Shown here: positions 1 to 6,923 of the stretch, piece by piece | Position numbering within the stretch: position 1 is the stretch's first letter | How the letters are laid out: each line of letters begins with the position of its first letter | Source of the DNA: Treponema zioleckii | Lineage (GTDB): Bacteria > Spirochaetota > Spirochaetia > Treponematales > Treponemataceae | Assembly (NCBI RefSeq): GCF_014737315.1 | Contig: NZ_JPUF01000020.1 | Location: 1-55,897 of the forward strand | Direction of reading: 5' to 3' | Length of the DNA stretch: 55,897 nt | Notes under the pieces: model-generated | The model's database searches: none | Told to the model about the DNA's origin: nothing | Seen by the model: only the letters and a program-made list of their open reading frames with translations | Made by a program: the position numbers and the translations under genes

Positions 1-97
1 ATCCGCCCACCAAAGCGAAAGTTTTGCTTTGCAAAAGTTTCGGGAACCGCACAATCCAACTTAAATTTCAAAAGTCAACTTGCAACGGTTCCTTTTA
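1..97 (+). repeat. 3' half of the dispersed multi-hairpin repeat
   Basis: This is the end of a repeat also found at 6421-6923, 20220-20271 and 50160-50400. It opens with the shared phrase CCCACCAAAGCG. The arms at 16-27 and 31-42 pair at 11 of 12 positions around a TTT loop. A second stem pairs GGAACCG (43-49) with CGGTTCC (86-92), preceded by the conserved AACTTGC, and ends in TTTT. The left part of the element lies outside the window. It may terminate transcription from an upstream plus-strand gene. Confidence 0.75.
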
Positions 98-116
98 AAA
101 CTATCTACAGATTTTG

Positions 117-145
117 TTTACAATTCGGATTTGAGGGTATATAAT
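117..145 (+). promoter_or_regulatory. cheR promoter (predicted leaderless)
   Basis: TTTACA (117-122), a 17-nt spacer and a perfect TATAAT (140-145) make a sigma-70-type promoter. The -10 box ends only 7 nt before the cheR ATG and no Shine-Dalgarno sequence is present, so transcription probably starts at or next to the start codon. Confidence 0.7.
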
Positions 146-152
146 TTGTCTT

Positions 153-968
153 ATGGCAGATTTATTAACTGATGCAGAATTTGATATGTTCCGTAAAGTC
201 ATTTATGACAAATCTGGAATCACATTTTCCGCTACAAACCGTTCTATACTTGATAGTCGCTTAAAAGAAAAGCTTCGTGAAAAGCAGCTCGGCTCCTTAG
301 AGGAGTACTATCGTCTCATTATGTCAAACGAAGAGGAAATGAAGACGATGCTGGATTCCGTCACGACTAACTTGACGAGATTCTTTAGAAATCAGCCGCA
401 TTTTGATGCTCTCATAAATTACGTAATTCCTCATGTTCTTGAAAATAAAAAAAAGACTGGAGAAACAACAGTAAGAATTTGGAGTGCTGGTTGTTCGACT
501 GGCGAAGAGCCTTATACAATTGCAATGATTTTGCAGGATATTCTTCCGCCGCCGTTTAAATTCCAGATTACGGCTTCTGATATTTCCTTAAAATCCTTAA
601 TGGTTGGTCAGCAGGGATTCTATCCAGAGTCAAGAATTTCTGGAATCCCGCAAAAATATTTGGACAGATATTTTACCAAAACCGATAAAGGATATCAGGT
701 TACTAGTCAATTGATGTCTACTATAAAATTTGACTATCATAATCTGCGAAACGATTCTGGTGCAAGGAATCTTGATGTTGTATTCTGCCGAAACGTTTTG
801 ATTTATTTTGATGAGGCTGCTCAGAAAGCAACGATTGACCGATTCTGGAATTCGATGGCTCCTCATTCTTATCTTTTCATTGGGCACTCAGAGTCATTGT
901 TTGGTATGGACACTAAATTTGAGTTCTTAAAGACGGACTGGGCTTGTCTTTATCAAAAAAATCTTTAG
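153..968 (+). CDS. cheR: CheR, chemotaxis protein methyltransferase
   Basis: CheR transfers methyl groups from S-adenosylmethionine to glutamates on chemoreceptors and so sets adaptation in the cytoplasm. The 271-residue length matches the family. Residues 1-80 form the small helical N-terminal domain, ending in TTNLTRFFR (71-79). The SAM-binding loop SAGCSTGEEPY is at 111-121. The conserved FCRNVLIYF segment is near 211-219. No tetratricopeptide extension is present. cheB follows after a strong terminator, so the two are neighbours but probably not a simple operon. The start is set by a promoter whose -10 lies 7 nt upstream and by the lack of another start with a ribosome site. Confidence 0.95.
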   Translation: MADLLTDAEFDMFRKVIYDKSGITFSATNRSILDSRLKEKLREKQLGSLEEYYRLIMSNEEEMKTMLDSVTTNLTRFFRNQPHFDALINYVIPHVLENKKKTGETTVRIWSAGCSTGEEPYTIAMILQDILPPPFKFQITASDISLKSLMVGQQGFYPESRISGIPQKYLDRYFTKTDKGYQVTSQLMSTIKFDYHNLRNDSGARNLDVVFCRNVLIYFDEAAQKATIDRFWNSMAPHSYLFIGHSESLFGMDTKFEFLKTDWACLYQKNL

Positions 969-1010
969 CCCTGAGTTCTAAAAAATTATTGAAAAATATT
1001 GCGAATATAG

Positions 1011-1055
1011 ATGGCACTTGCGGGCTTTATTGTGTCAGCAAGTGCCATGTTTTTA
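1011..1055 (+). terminator. terminator between cheR and cheB
   Basis: A perfect 11-bp stem, ATGGCACTTGC (1011-1021) with GCAAGTGCCAT (1038-1048), is followed by GTTTTTAT. It should end the cheR transcript. cheB would then need its own promoter or readthrough. Confidence 0.8.
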
Positions 1056-1111
1056 TATAAAGGTTTGCTTTCTTGTTGCTTGAATGTGGACTGTAAAAGG
1101 GAGGCTTTGAA

Positions 1112-2383
1112 ATGTTAGATGGCAATGTAAACGGAAAAGAGGATATTTCGGTTCTTATTTGTGATGATTCCGCTTTGATGCGCAACTTGATTTCCCGCGT
1201 AATCGACGGTACCGAAGGAATGCACATTGTAGGAAAGGCCATGAACGGTCAGTTCCTCATTGATAAGATACCGTTGCTGAATCCTGATGTAATTATTCTT
1301 GATATTGAAATGCCAGTTATGAACGGTATTGAATTCTTAAAATACCGTAAAGAAAATCGAATTGACATTCCTGTAATCATCCTTTCAAGTATTGCAGAAA
1401 AAGGTGCTGCCGTTACTATGCAGTGTCTTGAGCTTGGTGCTGCCGATTTTATTACAAAACCGAACGGTTCTGTTTCTGCAGATATTAGTTCTGTTTCTGA
1501 CACGCTCGTAGAGATGATTGCTTCGTATGGTGGTTCTTATGCGCGCCGTAAGCATCATAAAAATGTTTACGGAGAAGAATTTTTCCTTCATATCGTTTCT
1601 GACCGCGCAGAAGACCGAACAATCAGTAAAAAACTTGCGACTGTTATGGGCGAGGACAAGGCCAAGAAATTCCTTGAGTCTCAGCATCATGCGGCTCCTT
1701 CCGCTTCTTCTACTTTTGATCGCCCGCGATTTGATTTTAGCGCGCCTTCAAAACCGAAAGAGCCTGCTACGATTACGCCACTTCGTGAGCCTGGCCGAAT
1801 CGAGGTTATCGCGATTGGAATTTCAACGGGAGGTCCTAATGCGCTTCGTGAAGTGTTCAAAAACATTGATCCGCACTTAAAACAGCCGATTCTTGTAGTT
1901 CAGCACATGCCTGCCGGATTTACAAAAGAGTTTGCGGGCAGTTTGAATAAGATTTGTGCGCTGTCTATAAAAGAAGCCGAAGATGGTGAGCCGATTGAGG
2001 ATGGACACGTTTATATCGCTCCTGGAAACTATCATATTCTTGTTGAGCGCGGTGGGCTTGGAAAGAATGTCATCAGGCTTTCTCAGGAGCCTCAGAGAAA
2101 CGGTCACAGACCTTCTGCCGACGTGCTTTTTGAGTCCGTCGCAAAGATTTACCAAAACAAGGCTCTTGGCGTAATTATGACAGGAATGGGTAAAGACGGT
2201 GCCGTGGAACTTGCAGAAATGCGAAAACAAGGCGCATGGACTTTGGGGCAGGATGAAAAATCTTCGATTGTTTACGGAATGCCTCGCGTTGCGTTCGAGC
2301 TTGGCGGTGTTCAAAAGCAAGTTAGCCTAGAAAATATGGCTGACGAAATTAGCAAAGCTGCCCGTGAGCATTTGAATTCATAA
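1112..2383 (+). CDS. cheB: CheB, chemotaxis response regulator protein-glutamate methylesterase
   Basis: CheB removes methyl groups from chemoreceptors when phosphorylated by CheA, and is the counterpart of CheR next door. An N-terminal receiver domain (about 12-135) has the acidic pair D18-D19, phosphoacceptor D64 in LDIEMPVMNG, and K116. A long, poorly conserved linker (about 140-228) makes the protein longer (423 residues) than the usual 350 or so. The methylesterase domain (about 230-420) carries the catalytic triad S238 in GISTGGPNAL, H265 in VVQHMPAGF and D362 in MTGMGKDGA. A strong ribosome site, GGGAGG, precedes the ATG. The extended linker is the only unusual trait. Confidence 0.96.
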   Translation: MLDGNVNGKEDISVLICDDSALMRNLISRVIDGTEGMHIVGKAMNGQFLIDKIPLLNPDVIILDIEMPVMNGIEFLKYRKENRIDIPVIILSSIAEKGAAVTMQCLELGAADFITKPNGSVSADISSVSDTLVEMIASYGGSYARRKHHKNVYGEEFFLHIVSDRAEDRTISKKLATVMGEDKAKKFLESQHHAAPSASSTFDRPRFDFSAPSKPKEPATITPLREPGRIEVIAIGISTGGPNALREVFKNIDPHLKQPILVVQHMPAGFTKEFAGSLNKICALSIKEAEDGEPIEDGHVYIAPGNYHILVERGGLGKNVIRLSQEPQRNGHRPSADVLFESVAKIYQNKALGVIMTGMGKDGAVELAEMRKQGAWTLGQDEKSSIVYGMPRVAFELGGVQKQVSLENMADEISKAAREHLNS

Positions 2384-2396
2384 AATAAAGCGAAAA

Positions 2397-2441
2397 GCAC
2401 CTTTTTGTAGCCTAAAAACGGCTGCGGAAAGGTGTTTTTTT
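2397..2441 (+). terminator. terminator after cheB
   Basis: GCACCTTTTTGTAGCC (2397-2412) pairs, with some G-U, to GGCTGCGGAAAGGTGT (2420-2434), followed by a run of seven T. The convergent minus-strand gene stops at 2440, so the hairpin may serve both directions. Confidence 0.8.
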
Positions 2442-2868
2442 ATAGCACGCTTACTATTTCTGGTTTTGAAAGATTTAACGTGCTTCTGCTTAGAATAAAG
2501 ACGATTAGCGATGAAAATAGAAAAAATCCTAACACGCAAACGAACCGACCTGTGTCGGAAAATCCAATTTTTAATTCACGGTGAATTTCCGGCGCAAAAA
2601 AGTAGCCAATAACCGAACTGACAATCGGGATGAGTAGCGAAAGAAATCCTTGAAAAAAATATTGGTACAGCGAGGGTTTTAGCTGAACTATGCAGCCTTC
2701 CTGGATTTGGATTCCGATTTTGTTCAGGACTTTGAACGGTTTTCCCTGTCGCGCGCACGAGTAAGTGCAATTGCTGCAAGCACTTGTAATCATCTGCACG
2801 GCATAGATTGTGCTTGTTTTTGAGTTCGTTGGTTTTTCGATTTTTACTATTTTTGCAAATTTATGCAT
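2440..2868 (-). CDS. RseC/MucC-like membrane protein
   Basis: Small membrane protein (142 residues) resembling the SoxR-reducing-system RseC family. The soluble N-terminal part holds a cysteine cluster, C31-x2-C34-x3-C38, and C59, as in RseC, whose cysteines are thought to bind a redox centre. Two membrane helices follow (about 70-92 and 107-129). In other bacteria RseC modulates sigma-E or works with Rnf-like electron transfer. Neither partner is in this window. Its ATG overlaps the stop of the upstream TPR gene by 8 nt, so the two are translationally coupled. Family assignment is by cysteine pattern and topology, not full-length similarity. Confidence 0.65.
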   Translation of the reverse strand: MHKFAKIVKIEKPTNSKTSTIYAVQMITSACSNCTYSCARQGKPFKVLNKIGIQIQEGCIVQLKPSLYQYFFQGFLSLLIPIVSSVIGYFFAPEIHRELKIGFSDTGRFVCVLGFFLFSSLIVFILSRSTLNLSKPEIVSVL

Positions 2869-3397
2869 TCTGTTTTCCGCTCTCTGAAACGTTTTTCATC
2901 TGCTCGATAATTTGGCGTTTTCCCACTTCATTTCCGAGTTCGTCGTAGGTGTCGCGCAGATTGTAAAGGGCATCGTAGTAATACGGATTGATTGTGATTG
3001 CGTGTTCAAAAGAATCAGCCGCCATTTCGTAATCATCCTGATTAAAAAAAATTACTCCAAGTGTGTTCCAAATATGGGCATTCATAAAATTTAGGCTAAG
3101 CCCTTCCTTGCAGTAGTAAAGGGCCTGTTCAATATCTCCGAGTGAAAAATAAACCAGAGCGATTGTCTCGATTACATCCTCATCTTCATCATTTATTTTA
3201 TTTGCCTGCAAGAGTGCCGAAATTGATTCTTCGAGTTTTCCGGCATCGCGGTAAATAACGCCCAGATTGAACCAAAGAAGATAGTTGTATTTTTCGATTT
3301 CGATAGCTTTTTTTAAACAGGCAATCGCTTCGTCATATTCGCCACGGGATGCAAATTCAAAAGCCTGCCTGTTAAGTTTTTCTGGGGATTCTTCCAT
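2861..3397 (-). CDS. TPR-repeat protein
   Basis: A 178-residue cytoplasmic protein built almost wholly from about four to five tetratricopeptide repeats, for example LWFNLGVIYRDAGKLEESIS and IWNTLGVIFFNQDDYEMAAD. TPR arrays are protein-docking scaffolds, and nothing in the sequence names the partner. There is no signal peptide. AAGGAAG lies just upstream of the ATG. It shares an operon with the overlapping RseC-like gene downstream and probably with the polyprenyl synthase upstream (30-nt gap). Confidence 0.85.
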   Translation of the reverse strand: MEESPEKLNRQAFEFASRGEYDEAIACLKKAIEIEKYNYLLWFNLGVIYRDAGKLEESISALLQANKINDEDEDVIETIALVYFSLGDIEQALYYCKEGLSLNFMNAHIWNTLGVIFFNQDDYEMAADSFEHAITINPYYYDALYNLRDTYDELGNEVGKRQIIEQMKNVSESGKQNA

Positions 3398-3426
3398 AAT
3401 CTTCCTTTCAGTTTTTCAAAGTTGGC

Positions 3427-4512
3427 TTATTTTTTTGGAGCTTGCATTGAAGCAAAAAGTTCGTTTATGAGCGTTGCGCTTTCGCATTCGCCGTTGCCAA
3501 AAAAATCTGCCAGTTCGGAAGTTTTGTTGTGAATAATCATCACTCCGTAGCCTTTTGCCTTTTCAATCGCCCCGCTTTTTGTAAGAAGCTCGATACATTC
3601 TTCCACCGCAGGAGATTCGATTCCTTCTTTTTTGGCCTGTGCAAAATATTTGCAGATTACCTGAACGTCTTCTTTGTGGTCTTTTAGGTGCAAAAGGACA
3701 GGAAGACTTTTTTTGCCTTCAACAATGTCGTCTCCGCGTTTTTTTCCAGGATTTCCCGTTGTAAGGTTTGTAACGTCATCAAGAATTTGAAATCCTGTTC
3801 CAATGTCTTCGGCGATTTTTCCGCATTCATCGGCTTCTTGGGCAGTTCCGCCGCCCGCAAGAATTCCGGCTTTTACAGCGAGCCGTGCCAGCGTTCCTGT
3901 TTTATTTCTGACCATTGCGGTGTATTCTTCCTGATTCGGAATCAAATCCGCGTTTCGGTGCCAAAGAATGTCCATTGCCTGACCAAGGTGAAGTCTTCGG
4001 AGTTCCGTTGTAAAAAGCGTGTAGAATGTATTTTTGATTTTTGCTTTTTCTTCTTCCGTGCCTTCCAGCGGCAGATTTTCGATGCAGGCTGTTGCCTGAA
4101 AATAAAGCCACGAAGCTGCGTTTAGGGCAACGTCCAGTCCGTAGGAAAGATGTGCGGCCGGTTTTCCGCGCCGCGTGTCAGCGTTGTCTTCTATGTCATC
4201 GTGGATAAGGCTCGCGGTATGGGCAAATTCTACGAGCGGAGTGAGCGCGTAGGCGATTTCGCTTGAAGGCCTTTTTTTTGCGTCTGCGGCAAGTTCCGCA
4301 CACAAAACCATGAGAAGAGGGCGCCAGCGTTTTCCGCCGAGAGAAACTAAAGTCTTGCAAGGTTTTATTAGGTTTGCAAAATGCGCGTCTTTTACGCAAC
4401 TGTCAATGCTTCCGAACGAAAGGTTTTTCCATTCATCATTTGAGTTTTCTGGAAGAAATTGGTTTAGTGCTGATTCTATTTTTTCAAGTCTTGTCTGAAA
4501 TTTGCTATTCAT
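3427..4512 (-). CDS. polyprenyl diphosphate synthase (trans-isoprenyl synthase family)
   Basis: Condenses isopentenyl diphosphate with allylic diphosphates to make linear isoprenoid diphosphates. Visible family motifs are GGKRWRP (59-65), the first aspartate-rich motif DDIED (105-109), which binds Mg-diphosphate, the GQAMD segment (177-181), K204-T, and the second aspartate-rich motif starting FQILDD (241-246) with a distal DD at 261-262. At 361 residues it is slightly long. Chain length (C15, C20 or longer) cannot be told reliably. It leads the minus-strand set polyprenyl synthase-TPR-RseC-like. A -10 box 7 nt from the ATG and no ribosome site suggest leaderless translation. Confidence 0.9.
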   Translation of the reverse strand: MNSKFQTRLEKIESALNQFLPENSNDEWKNLSFGSIDSCVKDAHFANLIKPCKTLVSLGGKRWRPLLMVLCAELAADAKKRPSSEIAYALTPLVEFAHTASLIHDDIEDNADTRRGKPAAHLSYGLDVALNAASWLYFQATACIENLPLEGTEEEKAKIKNTFYTLFTTELRRLHLGQAMDILWHRNADLIPNQEEYTAMVRNKTGTLARLAVKAGILAGGGTAQEADECGKIAEDIGTGFQILDDVTNLTTGNPGKKRGDDIVEGKKSLPVLLHLKDHKEDVQVICKYFAQAKKEGIESPAVEECIELLTKSGAIEKAKGYGVMIIHNKTSELADFFGNGECESATLINELFASMQAPKK

Positions 4513-4519
4513 AAAAACT

Positions 4520-4525
4520 ATTATA
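4520..4525 (-). promoter_or_regulatory. -10 box of the polyprenyl synthase gene
   Basis: TATAAT on the minus strand sits 7 nt before the ATG. The -35 region is weak. This fits a leaderless transcript. Confidence 0.5.
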
Positions 4526-4700
4526 ATGTAGAATTTTTGACTTTTCCATAACTATCTGCGACCAAGCACCTAAATCAGTTTGCAGATTTTTATACTGATT
4601 AAAAAACCTCGAAATTTGACCTAGGGATATATCAGCGTTCAATTTGCATTTGAAATCTGAATTTTACTTTTCGGAAATCAAAAAAAATTGTAGTATTTTT

Positions 4701-5444
4701 ATGAAAATTATGAAAAAAATCTTTTTTCCGTTTTTGATTTTGTTTCTTGCTTTTCCGGCGTTCGCTTTTGATTGTTCTAAATTTTTTGAAAAACAATTCG
4801 TTCAGTTCGAATATTCATATTTTGCGGATTATGGAATTGAAGGAAATTCAGTGCTTTTTTCTGGAAATTATGGCATTTTTGGTGAAAATTATGATTTAAA
4901 AACCGGCATGCAGTTTTATGACGATGCTTTTGATTTTTCGCTCGGAGGAAATTATTTTTCTGCCAAAAAACTTAACTGGCGAAAAGCTCATAAAACTGTT
5001 CGACTTGGGCTTGGCGGAGTTTATCATTTTCAGGCGTACAAAAATATTTGCTCGGAGAATGATTTTTTGCTCGAAGCTGCGCTGGATTTTGTTCATGATT
5101 CTGGATTCAGGTTTACTTTTAAGCTGGGAGACGGATTTAAAATCTCGAACGTTTATGCACTCAATTCAGATTCCGGCTTGATAACTGACAATACGCTTTC
5201 TACGGTGATTCGTTTTTATAAAAAATGGCAGAGCGGCTGGGAAGCGTATTTTGAAACAGCATCGCACGATTTTTTTCGCTACCCGCTTTTTATGTCGCCC
5301 CAGCATGTGTTTGGCGTTGCCTATTATATAGAAGATTCTGTGCGTGTCGGCTTGGATTTTAAGCTTCGCATTTTTGACGAAATCATTACGGCTCCTATGG
5401 TCAGTTCGTTCGTAACAGCGATTTCTGTGGGATATTATTTTTGA
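4701..5444 (+). CDS. exported, probable outer-membrane or periplasmic protein
   Basis: Not recognised as a named family. The start is set by the signal peptide: a Lys-rich start, a hydrophobic core (FFPFLILFLAFPAF) and a likely cut after AFA before FDC. The mature part (about 225 residues) is rich in Phe, Tyr and alternating hydrophobic/polar strands and ends in an aromatic residue (VGYYF), which is typical of outer-membrane beta-barrels. A second ATG 9 nt downstream is an equally good start. No clear ribosome site is seen. It lies 20 nt upstream of the phosphoesterase lipoprotein, so the pair is probably co-transcribed. Confidence 0.6.
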   Translation: MKIMKKIFFPFLILFLAFPAFAFDCSKFFEKQFVQFEYSYFADYGIEGNSVLFSGNYGIFGENYDLKTGMQFYDDAFDFSLGGNYFSAKKLNWRKAHKTVRLGLGGVYHFQAYKNICSENDFLLEAALDFVHDSGFRFTFKLGDGFKISNVYALNSDSGLITDNTLSTVIRFYKKWQSGWEAYFETASHDFFRYPLFMSPQHVFGVAYYIEDSVRVGLDFKLRIFDEIITAPMVSSFVTAISVGYYF

Positions 5445-5464
5445 AAAGCAAGTTTTAAGGAAAA

Positions 5465-6361
5465 ATGAAAAAGTTATTTTTATTCAATCTGATTTTTTTG
5501 ATTCTGATTCTTTATTCGTCTTGCTCGTTCGGCGCGTATTTTTTGCTTTTTGACGAGGATAATGTTGACACTCGTGCCGCGAGCGTTGAAAAACTTTCGG
5601 ATTCACAATTGCCTTCGGTTTCGTTCGGAAACGTGTACAGCGGCGTTTTGATTACGGATGTTCATTTTGGAGCGCAGGAAAACGAGTGTGAAAAATTCCT
5701 TTCGTGGATTTCAGCTCAGTTTGAAAACGAAGATTCAACTTTGCGCCCGCGTTTTATTTTGTGTCTTGGCGATATTGCGAATTCCGGAAGTTCCAAAGAA
5801 TATGATGAATTCAATTCTTTTTGCGAAGCCGTAAGAAAACTTGCCAGCGAAAAAATCGGGGATTCTGATTTTAAGATTTACTCGACAATCGGAAATCACG
5901 ATTTGTACAATAATGGCTGGTCGAATTACAAGAAACAGGTTTTTCCGTATAAAACTGCGTATTATTTTGATTCGTCCAACTTTTCGCTCGGAAATTTTTC
6001 GTTTTATTTTTTGGATTCGGCGAACGGAACTTTTGGCGAGAAGCAGCGCGAGTCTTTTGCGAGTGTTGTAAAAAATGACCCGAATGCAAAAATCGTCTGC
6101 ACGCATTATCCGATTTACGCTGGTGGCAACGCATTGATGACGATTCAGAACACGATGGAGCGGGCCACGTTTTTGACGATTTTTAAGAAAAACAACGTAA
6201 AGCAAGTTTTTGAAGGGCACGCCCACAGAACTTACGGCTTTGATTACAGCACGTTCAGGGAAGACGTGACCGCAAGCTTTGTAAGAAGATACACCTGGCG
6301 TCTCTTTACGGTTGACGAAGTGAATAAAACTGTGCATTCAACCGTGATTGAAAAGGAATAA
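5465..6361 (+). CDS. calcineurin-like metallophosphoesterase, predicted lipoprotein
   Basis: Surface or periplasmic phosphoesterase. All metal-ligand blocks of the calcineurin-like fold are present in order: DVHFG, LGDIANSG, GNHDLYNN, CTHYPIY and EGHAHR. The N-terminus is a lipoprotein signal ending LYSSC (Cys20), a relaxed spirochaetal lipobox. AAGGA lies 6 nt before the ATG. The substrate is unknown. Related exported enzymes act on nucleotides, phospholipids or phosphodiesters. The upstream exported protein is a likely operon partner. The tandem structured repeat starts 60 nt downstream. Confidence 0.85.
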   Translation: MKKLFLFNLIFLILILYSSCSFGAYFLLFDEDNVDTRAASVEKLSDSQLPSVSFGNVYSGVLITDVHFGAQENECEKFLSWISAQFENEDSTLRPRFILCLGDIANSGSSKEYDEFNSFCEAVRKLASEKIGDSDFKIYSTIGNHDLYNNGWSNYKKQVFPYKTAYYFDSSNFSLGNFSFYFLDSANGTFGEKQRESFASVVKNDPNAKIVCTHYPIYAGGNALMTIQNTMERATFLTIFKKNNVKQVFEGHAHRTYGFDYSTFREDVTASFVRRYTWRLFTVDEVNKTVHSTVIEKE

Positions 6362-6420
6362 GTTTTCTTTCTAAAAAATCTTAATAGCAGTCCCGTTTGT
6401 AAATGAGTTTGAGTTGCTTG

Positions 6421-6923
6421 CGGGAAGCGCCCAAAATCAACTTTCAGATTTGGAGTGGACTTTTCGCATTTTTACATGGTTTCTCGCGGTGCGCGAGAAA
6501 CAAAATTTCCTTTACGAAACGTGGCTTTCCTTGTCGCCTCGTTTTGTGAGCCCCTGCAAGAGCGCCCACCAAAGCGCGAGTTTTTGGAAACGCGAAAAGC
6601 GGATTTTATGTTTTTTAAGCCAACCTGTACGTTTCCGAAAAGTCGCGGGAAACGCCAAAAATCAAGTTTCAGATTTGGAGTGGACTTTTCGCATTTTTAC
6701 ATGGTTTCTCGCGGTGCGCGAGAAACAAAACTTCCTTCACGAAACGTGGCTTTCCTTGTCGCCACGTTTTGTGAGCCCCTGCAAGCCGTCCTACCAAAGC
6801 GCGAGTTTTTGGAAACGCGAAAAGCGGATTTTATGGTTTTCAAACCAACCTGTGCGTTTCCGAAAACTCACGGGAAGCGCCCAAAATCACTTTCAGATTT
6901 AGAGTGAACTTGCGGCGCTTCCC
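6421..6923 (+). repeat. 225-bp tandem copies of the structured repeat plus terminal hairpin
   Basis: The unit starting CGGGAAGCGC recurs at 6421, 6646 and 6871, an exact 225-bp period: two full units and a 53-bp remainder. Each unit holds GTTTCTCGCG-GTG-CGCGAGAAAC, then a CGAAACGTGGC stem (6740-6750 with 6761-6771 in unit 2), then a long arm GCGCGAGTTTTTGGAAACG facing CGTTTCCGAAAACTC. The third start forms a closing hairpin, GGGAAGCGCC (6872-6881) with GGCGCTTCCC (6914-6923), then TTT. Related copies lie at 1-97, 20220-20271 and 50160-50400. The interval 6362-6867 has no convincing gene. Confidence 0.9.

Noticed and set aside
1518-1880. Plus-strand frame inside cheB
   Set aside because: Fully inside a real gene in another frame, with no ribosome site or family features.
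6414-6907. Two open frames across the tandem repeat
   Set aside because: The 225-bp period is a multiple of three, so frames stay open by repetition. There is no ribosome site and the protein text is low-quality.
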